Below are positions 1 to 12,899 of a DNA stretch of 64,000 nucleotides, piece by piece. A model generated the notes under the pieces. It did no database searches, had not been told where the DNA came from, and saw nothing but the letters and a program-made list of their open reading frames with translations. Each line of letters begins with the position of its first letter. The stretch's first letter is position 1. A program made the position numbers and the translations under genes. Source of the DNA: Hemileia vastatrix (taxonomy: Eukaryota; Basidiomycota; Pucciniomycetes; Pucciniales; Zaghouaniaceae); the NCBI GenBank assembly GCA_030280995.1, contig JASXTE010000027.1, forward strand, positions 186,001 to 250,000, written 5' to 3'.

Positions 1-1616
1 TTGGCTCTTTGGCTCTTTCAATCCATCGACTGGATCCATCAGCATCCTTTAAGGCTTAACTCTGTGAATGTTAGAACGTTAGAACGGTAGAAGTGTGGCT
101 CGTTGCTTCTTGTTCGACTCAGTCATCGCGTCACTTAGTCATTCTGTATCTCTCACACATTAACTCATTGACTAAGTCACCCTTTTCCTTTATTCTTTTT
201 CACCATTTTGCCTGTTTTACCATTGAACATTGAATGGTGTGACTGTTACTTTTTCCTTCATTTATTTGGACATTTTGCCGTTGACTCTTTGACTCTTTGG
301 CGGTGATCCACAAGCTATTCCCTTCTTTCAACTCATTCAACTTGCTCCTTTAGTTGACTCGTGACTACTGTTACACCAAAATCACGAGAAGCAATTGTGC
401 CTCCATTTGAGCCTCTTCCTTCCTTACGGTGGTCATTATGGCATCATTCACTTAGTCACTTTGTCGAGGGATGATGACTGCGATTATGATGATGATGATG
501 TAGCTCAGAGCATACAAGCAAGACAATAGACACCCACCCACCCTGGCTGATCCGGCCAGATATGTAAGAGACAAACCGAAGAAGAAGACAAAGAGAGAAA
601 GAGAGGGACAAACCAGCAGACAAGTAGAGGATGAAAATACAGAGAAAGAGAAACACACATACACACACACAGTCATATACAGACAGATACAGACACACAA
701 TTGAGAGCCGCAACAAATAACTCACTAAACATCAGCATCAGTAGTTTCAGCATCAGTGAGAAAATTTCTTCCCATACCGATTTAAGTCGTAAATCCATGT
801 CCATTATCATGTCCCCCATTGTCATCAAGTCTCATCAAACATACAAGTGAAGACTTTGTAAGCAGATGCTCGTGTCTGTGTACAGAGAAGAACAGAAGGA
901 AAGGGAAGAGAAAAGAATAAATAAAATAGACAGAAAGAAGAAGATGAAGAAGAAGACAAAGTTAAAGCACAGAATATAACAGAATATTAACAGAGCGACA
1001 GTAAATTTACTCACTAACTGACTGACTCACTTACTCATTGTGACTTGAAGGACGAAACAAGAACAAAGTGGACATTAGACAAGGACCATTCGTTTGTTCA
1101 TGCGAAGAAAAAAGAATGAAAGAATGAAAGAATAGTTAAGACAGCAGCTTGAACCACACACATGTCATTTTATCTGAGCCATCATGGCTTGGTCAGTCGA
1201 GTATGTCAGACAAAAGGCAAGACAAGGGAAGGAAAGAACTCTGAAAGAAGGAAAGAACGAAGAAGAAGAAGACGAACAATCTATCTAACATCCAACATCC
1301 AACATCCAACATCCAGTGTTCAGTGAACATACAACATCTCAGGAAAATTCGACAAAAACAAGAACAAGTCAACTCAAGTCTACTCTACTGTATTCCATGA
1401 CCAATGGAAAATATATCGTTAAATGAATCTGTCCTAACAACTGTCCAGTTTACAGTGTTCAGTGTCACTCAAGGTCTGATTCAGTTATTTTATTTATTTG
1501 TTTTCTTCTGCTCGTTCTGTCCTTAGGTACGAGTTGACTTGAATTGAAGCAAGTTCAACTTGTACCAAGTGGTCAAGTGAAAATAACTGTAACAAAAAAA
1601 AGCAACAAAATAAGCA

Positions 1617-1639
1617 AAGAAGAAGAAGAAGAAGAAGAA
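1617..1639 (+). repeat. (AGA)n microsatellite
   Basis: About eight AGA triplets in a longer purine tract, followed by a second AGA run about 40 bases downstream. Simple repeat. Confidence 0.85.
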
Positions 1640-1740
1640 AAACAGTATCGGCATCAGTAAGGAAGAGGAAAGAAGAAGAAGAAGAAGAAAAAACTAAAGA
1701 AAGAACGAAGAAAGCAGTTACATCTTCAAAGTTGCCGACT

Positions 1741-1780
1741 TACAAGTGTACAAGTGTACAAATGTACAAGTGTACAACTG
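1741..1780 (+). repeat. 8-bp tandem repeat, five units
   Basis: Five consecutive 8-base units of the form TACAAGTG (third unit TACAAATG, last unit TACAACTG). No coding context. Confidence 0.9.
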
Positions 1781-3107
1781 CCAAAACTAAAAGAGACACA
1801 CATTGAAGGCGACACATGGAAAACTCCAAACTTCCAAAATCCACTGTGTCTGTCTTTGGTTTACTTCTTTTCGGTCTTTTTGGTCCTTTTGGTCTTGTGT
1901 TTGCATCAATCAGTCTTTTTCATGTCCACTGGTCCATCAATTTTTTTGTTGTTGTTGTTGCTCTTTCTTTTCGTCCACTGCTTATAAAACCACACTATAC
2001 ATGGTACCTTGTATGACATTACAAGCAACTTTGAGTAAAATATCACTTGGAACATTGAATTTCCTTTTTCACTTTAACCTGAGCTCATCTTTCTTCTTTT
2101 CCTTTTTCATTTTTTCTTTCACCTTTATGTGTGTGTATGTGTGAATGTATTTTACTTTGCTCGATCAAAGGATCAAAAGGAAAAAATATGTAAATATCGT
2201 CACTTGTATTCAACGTTGTATCTTGACCTTTCATTGGGTGAAGAATTGTCAGATAAAAACAAACGACCGACAAAAAGAGAAAAACAAAAGGACATATTTA
2301 CACAAATACAATGACACTGGTTAATCACATCAAAGTACATTTTTGTCTATGTGTGTGTGTGTGTCTGTGTATGAAGGTGAACATTTCATTGTTTTATCTA
2401 AATTTTCAACGATAAAATGTGAGAGTAAAAGAAAGAATTTGTGAGGGTGTGAAGGTTTAACTTTCAATGAAAACTCATGACATACAAAGTTCATATTGAA
2501 TTTTGGGTGTATAATAGGGTGCACTAATTAACAGCAAGTATAATTACTTGCATCTGGCCTTAGTGTTGAAGACAGATGACACATCACTTACACCAAGTAA
2601 TGTGTAAAGATGAAGATGGGGAGAAAGTTGAACCAGGGGAAAAAATACACATCCACGACAAGCGTACACAAGAAGAAAAAGGGAAAAAGAGAGGAAAGAA
2701 AAAGGGAAAAAGAGAGAGAGGAAGAAATGAAGAAAAGAGAAAAGAAAGAATGAAAGAAAGAGGAGAGAAAAGAAACTACACCAAGTAAAGGAAGCAACAT
2801 GCATCAAAGGCCCACGCTCGTCATTAGAATGGACTCAGTTTACTCAGAAAAGGAGCAAAGAACTAAAGAACTAAAGAAATTCACTAAAAGATTCAACTTA
2901 CTCATGTCAAAAACAGTAAAAGTTCCCTCTACTTTCAGCTAAAATATTTTCCCTTGGAAAGGATGAAAGTCTTTCTCTCTTTTTATTTCTTCTTCTTCTT
3001 GTTCAGCCTGTTCAGCAGTATCTCTCGTGATGTATCTTAGTGGACTAACAAATGTTAGAACTCTTGAGAGTGCGAGTGGCAGCATAGTAAAGAAGGAGAA
3101 GAAGGCG

Positions 3108-3152
3108 AAGAAGAAGAAGAAGAAGAAGAAGAAGAAGAAGAAGAAGAAGAAG
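3108..3152 (+). repeat. (AAG)n microsatellite
   Basis: A run of about fifteen AAG triplets inside a polypurine tract; a pure purine strand able to form intramolecular triplex in principle. Confidence 0.9.
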
Positions 3153-6100
3153 GCAAAGAATAAAGGGAGAAAGAAGAGACACAAAAGTCACCTCCAACCA
3201 TGAACACGGGGAATATTTTATTTTTTATGCAGGATCAAGATGAAAATGAGGATGAGGATGAACAAGCTGGACTCTACTTCATCTCTCTTAATAGACAAAG
3301 AATGACACTGTTTACCCAAGAGTATCTTTGCCCTAGTAAAAGTTGGGGTAAGATGGTGATTCAGGTAAAGAGAGAAGAATGATAGTACCATGTGAAAAAG
3401 CATGGACACGAATTCACTTCGTACGTGACCAGTTAGAAGGATAATTAATCACACAAGGGTGAGATATTTTAATCCACCAAAGTATGTGTTTGCGGAAAGA
3501 GGTGAAAAGCAGTTACCTTGGTTATTTGGTTATTTGCTTCTGTTCTTTACTTTTGTCTCTTCTTTCCTTTATTCCTTCATTCCTTCATTCGGTACACTTG
3601 TAAGTCTCTCGTGTGTACTTGAAGAAGGAGTAAAAGTTTCTTTTGCTTTTTTTCCTGCCCGCGAATTGAAGAAGTGAATTGAGCGCAAGAGTACAATAAT
3701 ACACACAACACTTGCAGCCTTACAGTGTAAGGGTAAATGATCACATAGACAGAATGTCTCATGTGTGCTGTCAAATTACACACCTTACTAGAGAAAAGAA
3801 TGTCATTGAGAGCGCACGAAAACTAAAAAGAGGTAGAAAATTTTCTTCTAACACAACAATATTTCACGTGTAAGGGCCAATTCATACATCTTTGACCTAG
3901 TGTAAAGCTGGAACCAAGTGCCGATACATATTACAACCAGCAAGTAGTACAAGTAGAACAAGTAGTACAAGTAGAATAAGGTGCAAAGTTGGTGGTTGCA
4001 TGTTGCACCTGTCTTGTTGAGTTTTCACCTGAAGTTTCGTGCATTCTTTTCATATATAAACTGAGTGCCTGTATATTTCATCCATGTGAATTTCACTCTT
4101 TCCATCTCTTTTTCTCGATGTTTCTTCATCTTTTTACTTTTGCATCATTTCTTTTGTGTCGAGTCCTTGTGCCTGTCGATTGGAGAACAAACAGACACAA
4201 TATACATCCGACAAAGGGACAAAATATACAATGAACAATTTGAGCATAGAGAAGAAAGAAAGGAGAGAGAAAAAGAGAGAGAGAGAGTAAATTTGGTTGA
4301 GTTCTTACAATTGACTCGGTAGTAGCACAGATAAAGAAGCACAAGGCGCAATGACAAAATAATATAATAGAGAAGGAAACAACTGTATAACTCATACCAC
4401 ACAAGGCATTTGGGATGAAAGAGACAACACACAAGTTAGAATAATGGCCAAGGCACGTTCTTTCGGTGACAAGAAAGTCGGAACACTTGGACACAATGCT
4501 TTCTCAGGCCACAAGAACACCAGCTGACTGGATTTAGGGAAGATCTACCGAGAAGAACTTTTGTCCTTCATATGAACAAGTCGAGTGTGCATTAAACCGC
4601 ACACACATACACACACAAGCGATATTCTCTTTCCCTCTGTTCACTCTGTTCACTCGGATGCTTTACAAAAGAACTTTGTGACTCAAGATGAGTAAAAAAA
4701 GAAGGGTAAAAGAGTCACAAAAAAAAAGAAGAAGGAGAACAAAATGAAAGAAGAAGAAAAGAGGAATAAAAGAAGAAAGAAGAAAGAAGAAGAAGTATAA
4801 AGGAAGAAGGGCAAAAAAATATCTAAGCCACATCTGTTTTCAAAAGATACAAAGAACAAAAATGACTTCACTCATGCTACTAGAATGCTTGACGACATTT
4901 TTAATCTAACATTCAACTTGGCAATTGCAGCCTTCATCGACATGGCAAGTGTCCTACCATGTGCTTTGCATTTACACATCTAACAAAGTAAGTGCAAATT
5001 CAACTCGAAGGAATAACTGCATGAGCTTGATTCACGGTGTGAAGAGATTTGAGTGCGAGAAGAAGCAAAAAGAATAAGAAGAAGAAGAAAGAACTAAAAG
5101 AGAGAGAAAAGTGAGGAAAAAAGCTCAAAATCGACTGAACAAAATAACCTAAAGAATAATAAAGAAAGAAAAGAACAACCAGTGAAAAGTGGTGAATATG
5201 ATTTACCCTTTTCTTCTATTTCTCTTTCTTTGCTTATTTTTTCTTCTTTTATTATTTCAGGGTTATTCATTCACCAGTTAAATTGAATACTTGTAATGTA
5301 ATTTCCAACACCTGTGAGTATATTTAACACAACTGTCTCTTTAACGAATGACAATATTTTTTTTCTTTTCTTTTAAATTCTTCTTTAAAAGAATTGTATG
5401 TGTATGTATTTTGTATTTTGTCTTTTTACTTTAACTTAGTCAATTGTAAATTGACTTTGACACTGTAAGTTGATGAAGTATTCAACGATGTCTTCAAACA
5501 ATCTAAAGTGATGATGACGAACTCGAATTCCAATACAATTGTCAAGTAATCAAAAGGGTCAATTGTCATTGTTTGTCAGATCGAAGATTAAAAGGAGCAA
5601 ATTGTTAGAATGGTCAACAAGAAGAAGAACAACAAGAACAAGAACAAGAACAATTTGCTTATCTTGTCAACAGGACAGAATAAAGAACCAATCCATTTAC
5701 CATTTGCCATTAACTGATGTTTTTCTTTGTTAAGTGAACATGTTAACTGTATTTCTATTTCTATTTCTATTTGGTGCATGTTAATGACACAATCTGTCCA
5801 ACAGCATATTGTATTTATGGTATTTATTTGTTATTTATCTAAAGAACAAGATAAATAACAACAAAGGAACAACATTTACATGAGAAGATTACAAACTGAA
5901 TGAAGACTTTGAGATTAAGATCTAAGTTCAATTATTGTCACACCGACATCAATTGATCGATTGTACCATGAAGATAGTATCTTTGTTGCTGATGTTAAGA
6001 TAGCTTTTGTTCTTTCATTTATAATCAACTGTCAAATTGTTAGTAGTCCCCGGGTAAAAATAAACTCACCAAAGAAAGAGGAGGAGAAAGAAAGGGTAAA

Positions 6101-9100
6101 AAAAACATTTACCTTTCATTGTTGCTTGTTGTTCATTAGAACAAGTTCTTACTCGAGATCTGTTGACTGGGTCATTGACAATCTTTTCAGGCTAAATAAA
6201 AATATAATCAGCTAATTTTATCTTTATTATTGCAGCTTGTTCCTTGCTCAATAATTAAAGCATCTGATGGTAAAAGGTTGGATTAGTTGACAGCAAAATA
6301 ATTGCCTGATCAATGTCACCTTATCCGTATTGAACAAGTGAACAAGTCGAGTGCATCTTGTAAAAAGAACCTTTAATTGGACTGACCGTCAGGATCAACG
6401 AAAGAAGCTTTAAACATCATCTTGAGATCTGAAATTTCATGGAATCGTTTTTCCCTTTACCCGATCCTCGGGAAAGAGGAAAAAAGAAGAAGAAGATGAT
6501 GAAGATGAAGATCAAGAGGAAGAAGATCTGTCTCACAAGGAAGACGAACCTGCACATGGAATGTCTTTACCATTTCGAACATGTTGACTATTTTTCTACA
6601 TGTGAAATGATTTGTTCTATCAGATGAGCACAGAAAATCAAAGATTATTCAATACTACAGGTATAAGTTAATATTCATAAGTTGTCCAGGGCAACTGGTT
6701 GAAGTTTACAGGAAAAATTGTACAAGTCTTCAAGTTTTCATTTATTCAGTTACAATGATGTGACAAATGTTCACATTCACCAGAAAACTCATCAATGACA
6801 TCTCATAAGGAATAAATCTTTCTTTGATTACATCTCACAGACGTTGAGTCTTTAGTTATGCTCAAGAACTTAATTTGCTCAGCAATTGAACAGCTGAGGT
6901 CTCAAGAGGATGGTAAAGGTTGGGGTTGATCCGACCATTTGGATGTTATTGCTCAATCGACCTTATGTAATCTTTGGCAATTTATTTCATTCACCGAGCA
7001 TCAGTAAATACACATTGAATACATTGAATACATTGAAACAACCAATGAAATCATAATGTAATTCTTTAAAATTCATTGTCTACTCTAATACACACACAGA
7101 CACAGACACAGTATGTGGTAATTTAATTGACCCACATGTGCATGTAATGGTGTCTCGAAAGAGTTAACATTTTCACATGAACTTTTTTTTTCTTTTTTCA
7201 ATGGTAATAACAGAGAGAGAGAAAGAGGAAGAAAGAAAGAATGAAACATGCAGACATAAAGTACAGACAGAGTACTTTTTTTATATCTGAGTTTTACTCA
7301 ACATTTACACTTAAGTTATTTGTATTAAATTCATTTTTAATAACGATTAGCAGACCTTGTCGGTTGTAATATTGTTGTGCCACACCTTTGTCAAGTAAAA
7401 TTAACACTCAAGTTGACTTGAAGGATATTACGGTGTCACAAGTGTTCAGTAAGTGTGTCAGTTAACATTTTACTTGTATGCAGCAATAGCAATACAGATC
7501 AATGTGGCTAAAGAAGGAAGAAGAAGGTACAAGGGAAAAGGGAAAAAGGATAAAGTACAAAGTAGAAAGGGTATAGACAGAATAGACAGGGTGTACAGTA
7601 TAATGGGAAAAGACAAAAAGAATTTTCCTCTTGAAGAATGAAGAGGAGGACATGAACACGCATCCAGCAATTCGACAATGGTAAAGGTGAGGTTACATTT
7701 TGGAGGAAAAAAAGTGGTTGACGCGGTAAAAAGCTGGTTAAGTGTCATCATTGGAGCAGAAGGCAAAGAATAAAAGGAATAAAAGGCCGAAAGGAATAAA
7801 AGTACACAGGACAAAAGGATAAGAAGGATGAGAAAGTGAGAGAGAAAAGGAAAGAGTGATGCGGATGGAGGTAAGACGGAAGAAAAGAGGCAAAAGAATG
7901 AAGAAGAAAGAGAAGAAGAAGAAAGAGAAGAAACAAGATTCATGGATGGTACAATTGGACCTTGTAACAGAGGGCAAAATCATGTTGGCCCACGCGAAGT
8001 AAAGGCGGAAGTTACTCGACAAGCAACACGAAAAGGGATAACAAGTCTGACACAAACAGTCACAGTGACTGAGTGACTCTTCTTGTGTAAAGATTCAACG
8101 ATACAAATTCACCCCAAATGACCAGTGTATGAAAAAATAATCGTCAGTTATTGGGTCAATGGTTTGACAAGTTCTTTACATCGTTCACTTTACTAGTTTG
8201 TCAGTTTGTTCACTTTGTATCATGTGTGTGTGTGTATAGTATGTTTATATGGATGTCTGTGAAGTCTCTAGTCGATCAGAAGGATTTTTTTAATATTTCT
8301 TACCCATCAGTGACACTTTAGTCATGCAATAAACACTTTGTTTGTTATTGTACCTCAGATATATCACATATCTTTGAAAGTTGCTATTTTTTTCTTCTCT
8401 TTCTTTCTCTCCCTATCTTTTCTGTGTGTGTTCAACTAGGCTAACAGATTGAACTTTTGTCTTTGTAGTCACTTTGAGTTATTGTTATTGTTGATGTTGT
8501 TGTTTCCACGGGTGTCACAGTTGATGGGACAACTAAAAGAACTAAAAGAGAACTAAAAGAACAGAAAGAACAGAAGAACCAAGTAAAAGCGAAGTGAAAG
8601 AAACGAAGAGAAAAGAACAGAAAGAGAAACAATTGCAACAACTGAAAGAAGGACTAAAAGGACTGACTGAACTGGCACAAGTGAAAGAAAACAATTGAAC
8701 AATGGAATTTCTTTCAATAAGACACATCTGCAAGTGAGAGGGTCAAAGTGAAAGAAGAAGAAGAAGAAGACACACCAATATACCAATACACACAGACATA
8801 CAAAGCTAGACAGAGACAGTTATACAAGTAGGATAAACAAAATGAAACAGTTAAAATAAACTCTCATGCAGTTGGTAAAGTTGGATAAGTTGGGTAAGTT
8901 AGTAAAGTTGGTGAGTTTTGTCAATTGGTGAATTGGTAAAATGGTGAAACTTAGTGGATTGGTGAGTTGGTGAGTTGTTTTTCCATGAGAAGCAATTGTG
9001 ATACAGCGACAAATGGGTAAAATGAGCAGTCAATTGGAATATCTTTCCTTCCTTTTCAGGGTAACATCGGCCATCTTTAACAGGCAAAAGAATAAGCCGA

Positions 9101-10997
9101 GGGACTAAGGAAAACTGCAAATAGACTAGTAGAAGAGTAGAAGAGACGAAGAGACAAACAGGCAAATAGAGAAATAGAGAAATAGAGAAATACACAAACA
9201 GAAAAACAGAGAAATAGACAAGCGAAGAAATGAAGAAATAGCGAGATGAAGGATGCGATGAGGATATACTCTCCATCGCCACTACATATGTAAGAGAAAA
9301 AGACACGGATAGCGAGATGGTAGCAGCGAAAAGTGACTGCAGCATAGTTAGTCGAGTGATCCGATGCAGCTGGTGCACATGTAACCTCTCTCGAGGATGC
9401 ATTTCTTTCTCCTTTTTCCTTTTTCCCTGTCTTTCTCTTTAGTTTTCCCTTTCTCTCTCTCTCTCTCTACTATTTCTCTCTTCTACTTCTGGTAACTTTG
9501 TGCATCCTTGTCTCTCTTTCGCCCGTTCATTTGTGATTCCCAGTGTCCGATGAAGAAAAAGGCAAAGTTTAATGAAAGGCATCTGTAGTCAACTGTAGTC
9601 AACTGATGGTCAGGTCACTGGCACTGGGCGTTTTATCGATTGCAACGTATGATTTCATTTGCTAGGTAAAGGGCTAATGGTACAACTCGAAAAAGACACA
9701 GCCACAGTTACTACTAATACAGCTAAAGACAAAAGCAGGATACTTTTACATTTTCTCTTTTTTCTCCCTTTCTCTTTGCTCTTTTCATTTCTCTTCCTTT
9801 TTTGTCATCTTGTCTTTCGCTCAGGTGGAGAGATACGAGCTTTAACCAGACCTCAATCAAGCCTGACCGTGCTTACACCCTTCCTTGTTGGTAAAATGCC
9901 CACTGTTGAGTATCCACTGTCCACTCGATGGTGGTGTATCCACTTCATGTCCACCATGTGTATACAGGGAGATTGTTTCGACGTCTTGCACTTTGCCTCA
10001 ACTCATTAGCGGTGAAGAGTGGAAAAGGAGGAGTTGAATTTCATGTACGTCTTATAACTGTCCTACTAATGATTAAAGTGTGACTCACCGTAGGATGGTT
10101 CCTACAGATTTATATCATTACAACAGTTGTCCATCTTACTGACTCTCAGTTTGGTAGGTGTATGCACTGGACTGTGGATGAACAAAAGGCAAAAAAGGGA
10201 CGAAAGAAGAAGAAGAAGGAAGAAAAAAACTTTCACTCCTTCCTTCAGTACAAATCAGCTTTAGGGCACTCACCACACTTGTGTGTGAGAAGAAAGAAGA
10301 AGAAAGAAAGAAAGAAGACGAAAGAAAAAAGACTTCACGAGTAAGTTGAAGGATAAGAACATGAACAAGAGGAAAAAGGAAAACTTACCGACTCACTGGA
10401 CACAATCCAATCAAAAAAGCAGAAGTACAAGTTCACAGAAAAAAATCAGAGGAGGAAAAAAATATGAGTGGAGAATCTTTGTGACAGAACTGTAGTTAAA
10501 CAAGTTGTATGAGAAGAAGAAGAAGAAGGAACAAGTCTAAGAAAGAAGAAAAAAAAGTAGAAGAAGAAAGAATAAGTTCAGAGTAAAAGGAGGAGTTCTG
10601 AGGTGGACGGATGACTTAAGTTGTCTCATGATTAAGAGAAGATGTTGGACAGAAAATCCTGTCTTTTGTCTCTCCATTTCTCAGTCGAACAGTAGAACAG
10701 TCGAACACTCGACCAATCTGACAAAGTTGGTAAGAAGGAGAAGTTAGTTCAAAGTGAATGTGTAAGTTAACTGGACCGGTCATTTGTGACATTTAAGCAA
10801 ACATCCGGTAGAAGAAGGGAAAGGAAGCATGGGAAAATCTTTCTCACAAATGGAATTAAATGCCAACAGCTTCAAGGGACTTATCAAGGGATTAACAGAG
10901 TGACGAGCGCGTACTTTAATATTAATACACACAGAGCGTGAGTGTATATATATATATGAATGTATGAATGTGTGTATGTGTGCGAAGTAAAAAGCTA

Positions 10998-11003
10998 TTT
11001 AAT
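10998..11003 (-). terminator. Possible poly(A) signal of the adaptor-like gene
   Basis: An ATTAAA hexamer on the minus strand about 97 bases past the stop codon. It is the commonest variant poly(A) signal; no canonical AATAAA was seen nearer on that strand. Confidence 0.3.
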
Positions 11004-11099
11004 AGACAAAGTTACACGCACACATGATTAGTACGGAGGGAAAATGTATGATAGGTTAATAAAGTCGATGATTGAGAGTTGCACTTGAAGTTTTTTTTT

Positions 11100-11979
11100 T
11101 CAAAGTCGCTTTCCACGCGATAAAAGGCGTTTTCGAGAAGGTGATTGCTTTTGATTTGATTGACTGGTTGAAAAGGACAACTTTGGTGTAAGTGGTGGCA
11201 ACGGTGGTGGTGTTGGTGTTGGTGGTTGATTCAACAACATTGTCGAGTTGACAGGATGCATTGAATGTAGCACAGGAGGAGGTGGAGGTGGAGGAAGAGG
11301 AGGTGATGAATTCATTGCCGTACTTGTTACCATTGGTGACTTGGATAAAACATTGTTATTGTGAGCTGTTGAACTGGTCGATTTATCGAATGTCAATAAG
11401 GTCCTTGAATCAGTACAATTGGTACGAGGTCTGTTTATCACGGCATAAACATGATCAGTGGATAAATCATCCGATGAATCAGACAGTGAATTGGAAGGTG
11501 TAATAAGCTTCACTGATCGCAGAGATTTACTAGTATTTGACACAGCATTCATTTCGTCAGTTGCATTTGGTGATGATAATAATGATGATGATGATGGTAC
11601 TAGTATACTCGTTGACGGTTTATTAATAACAGCATAGGCATGTTCATTCATTTCAGATGAATCCATTGAATCAGGTGAATTCATTAAACTTGATACATAA
11701 GGTGAAGGTAAGTTATTAACTTGTACAACAGTTGTCTTCTTACCAAGTGTATTCATGTCGGGCGTATGAATAGACCTTTTATGTTGGGACGAAGATTTAT
11801 TTATGACTGCATAAGCGTGATTAGTGCACAGGCCATCAGTTGAATTGAGGGGAGAGGAACACATGTTAATATGAGCAGGTGGATTATTCCAATGGCCAAC
11901 AGCTTGGTAACCAGCATCACCCAATATAGGATCTGAGTATACTGCTTGAGGTTTATCATAAGTATGGTACAGGGATTCC

Positions 11980-12012
<33 letters not shown>

Positions 12013-12899
12013 ACATTACCATCAACAACAGCCGTATCAGTAATCCGATGTTTCATGTTATCGTATCCATTGGCGCTTAATGTTCTAGGAGATATGCCAC
12101 CAACGGCAAAACGATAGCTCAAATTTGCACTAGTTGAATTTCCATCAATTATGTTACACTGTGGATGATGTATTAACTGTGAACCAATTTCTTCATATCC
12201 AGGTTCTGATTCAGTCTTAACGATTTCATAACCTACATCTTCAGGAAATTCTGATGAATTTCCATTTTCAACTTCAACATATGTATGTTCTAGAATAGCT
12301 TGTTCAGCTAGAACTTGTGCGATTGGTTGACGTACAGATATTTTATTGTAGGAAATTTCATCATTTGTATCACCATGTGAAGTTCGAATGGGAGGTACTT
12401 CATTGATACTTACACTAGGTATGGGAACAGATGGTGTTAAATCATTAGTGTTAGGTGCTGATGATGCTGAAGCGGTGACTATCGGAGATGGAGTGGAAGA
12501 TATCACAGTTGCAGTAGAATGGACTACTGATTGATTGGATGCAGGAGATGGTGTGATGAGCCCACTGGTAAGTGTAGGAGTGTTTGTAATGACACCATTA
12601 GAACTACCATCGAACACAGATGATTCAGGTCTACGTACATCTATCAGTCCATCACAATTGACATGATTTGTTGCACCATTTTTCATTGGTTTCAATGTCG
12701 TCGAATTGGCAATGACAGCTGTTGAATTATTACAACCATCAGTGCCAGTTAATACAATAACAGTATGAGTATTACTATGAGTAGAATCAAAGCAATTTGT
12801 CAAATTAGAAGACTTTATGTTACATTTTATGCATAATCCGATGATAAAAGAAACAATCAAACAAGGAATTATCAAGTATATTACTTCTACAGGAATCAT
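11100..12899 (-). CDS. Single-pass transmembrane adaptor-like protein with many tyrosine motifs
   Basis: Complete 599-residue single-exon frame; the ATG at 12,899 is preceded in frame by a stop. I do not recognise the family by sequence. Visible features: five residues, a hydrophobic span at about 6-24, then C23-I-K-C26, a juxtamembrane CxxC like the palmitoylation site of LAT/PAG-type adaptors. The rest is a low-complexity Ser/Thr/Asn/Pro-rich tail with tyrosine motifs: Y184 NKI, Y207 VEV, Y224 EIV and Y235 EEI (11 residues apart, ITAM-like), Y279 DNM, Y314 DKP, Y321 SDP, Y331 QAV, and three AYAVINK-like repeats at Y363, Y422, Y485. An acidic run lies at about 297-308, proline runs at 533-542 and 559-569, and a basic C-terminus. 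There is no catalytic domain. I infer a membrane scaffold recruiting SH2 and SH3 proteins after tyrosine phosphorylation. It is divergent with PCIF1. Being a real gene is likely; the role is inferred. Confidence 0.75.

Larger units (their letters stand above)
1..10990. other. Gene-free region of purine and pyrimidine tracts
   Basis: I see no supportable gene. The sequence alternates between polypurine (GAA/AGA/GAAAG-rich) and polypyrimidine tracts, with short words such as ACAAGT/ACTTGT recurring on both strands. All long open frames here translate to Phe/Leu/Ser-rich or Lys/Glu/Arg-rich low-complexity peptides with no domain, which is what such tracts produce by chance. Stretches around 5.3-7.4 kb are less skewed and AT-rich, and could hold regulatory DNA, but no element is recognisable. 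An exon of a long-intron gene, including a third exon of the minus-strand SIX gene, cannot be excluded. Confidence 0.6.

Noticed and set aside
7470..7943. 157-codon minus-strand frame
   Set aside because: Low-complexity Ser/Phe/Leu, antisense of GAA tracts.
8899..9402. 167-codon minus-strand frame
   Set aside because: Phe/Leu/Ser/Tyr-rich translation of purine tracts; no domain and no start context.
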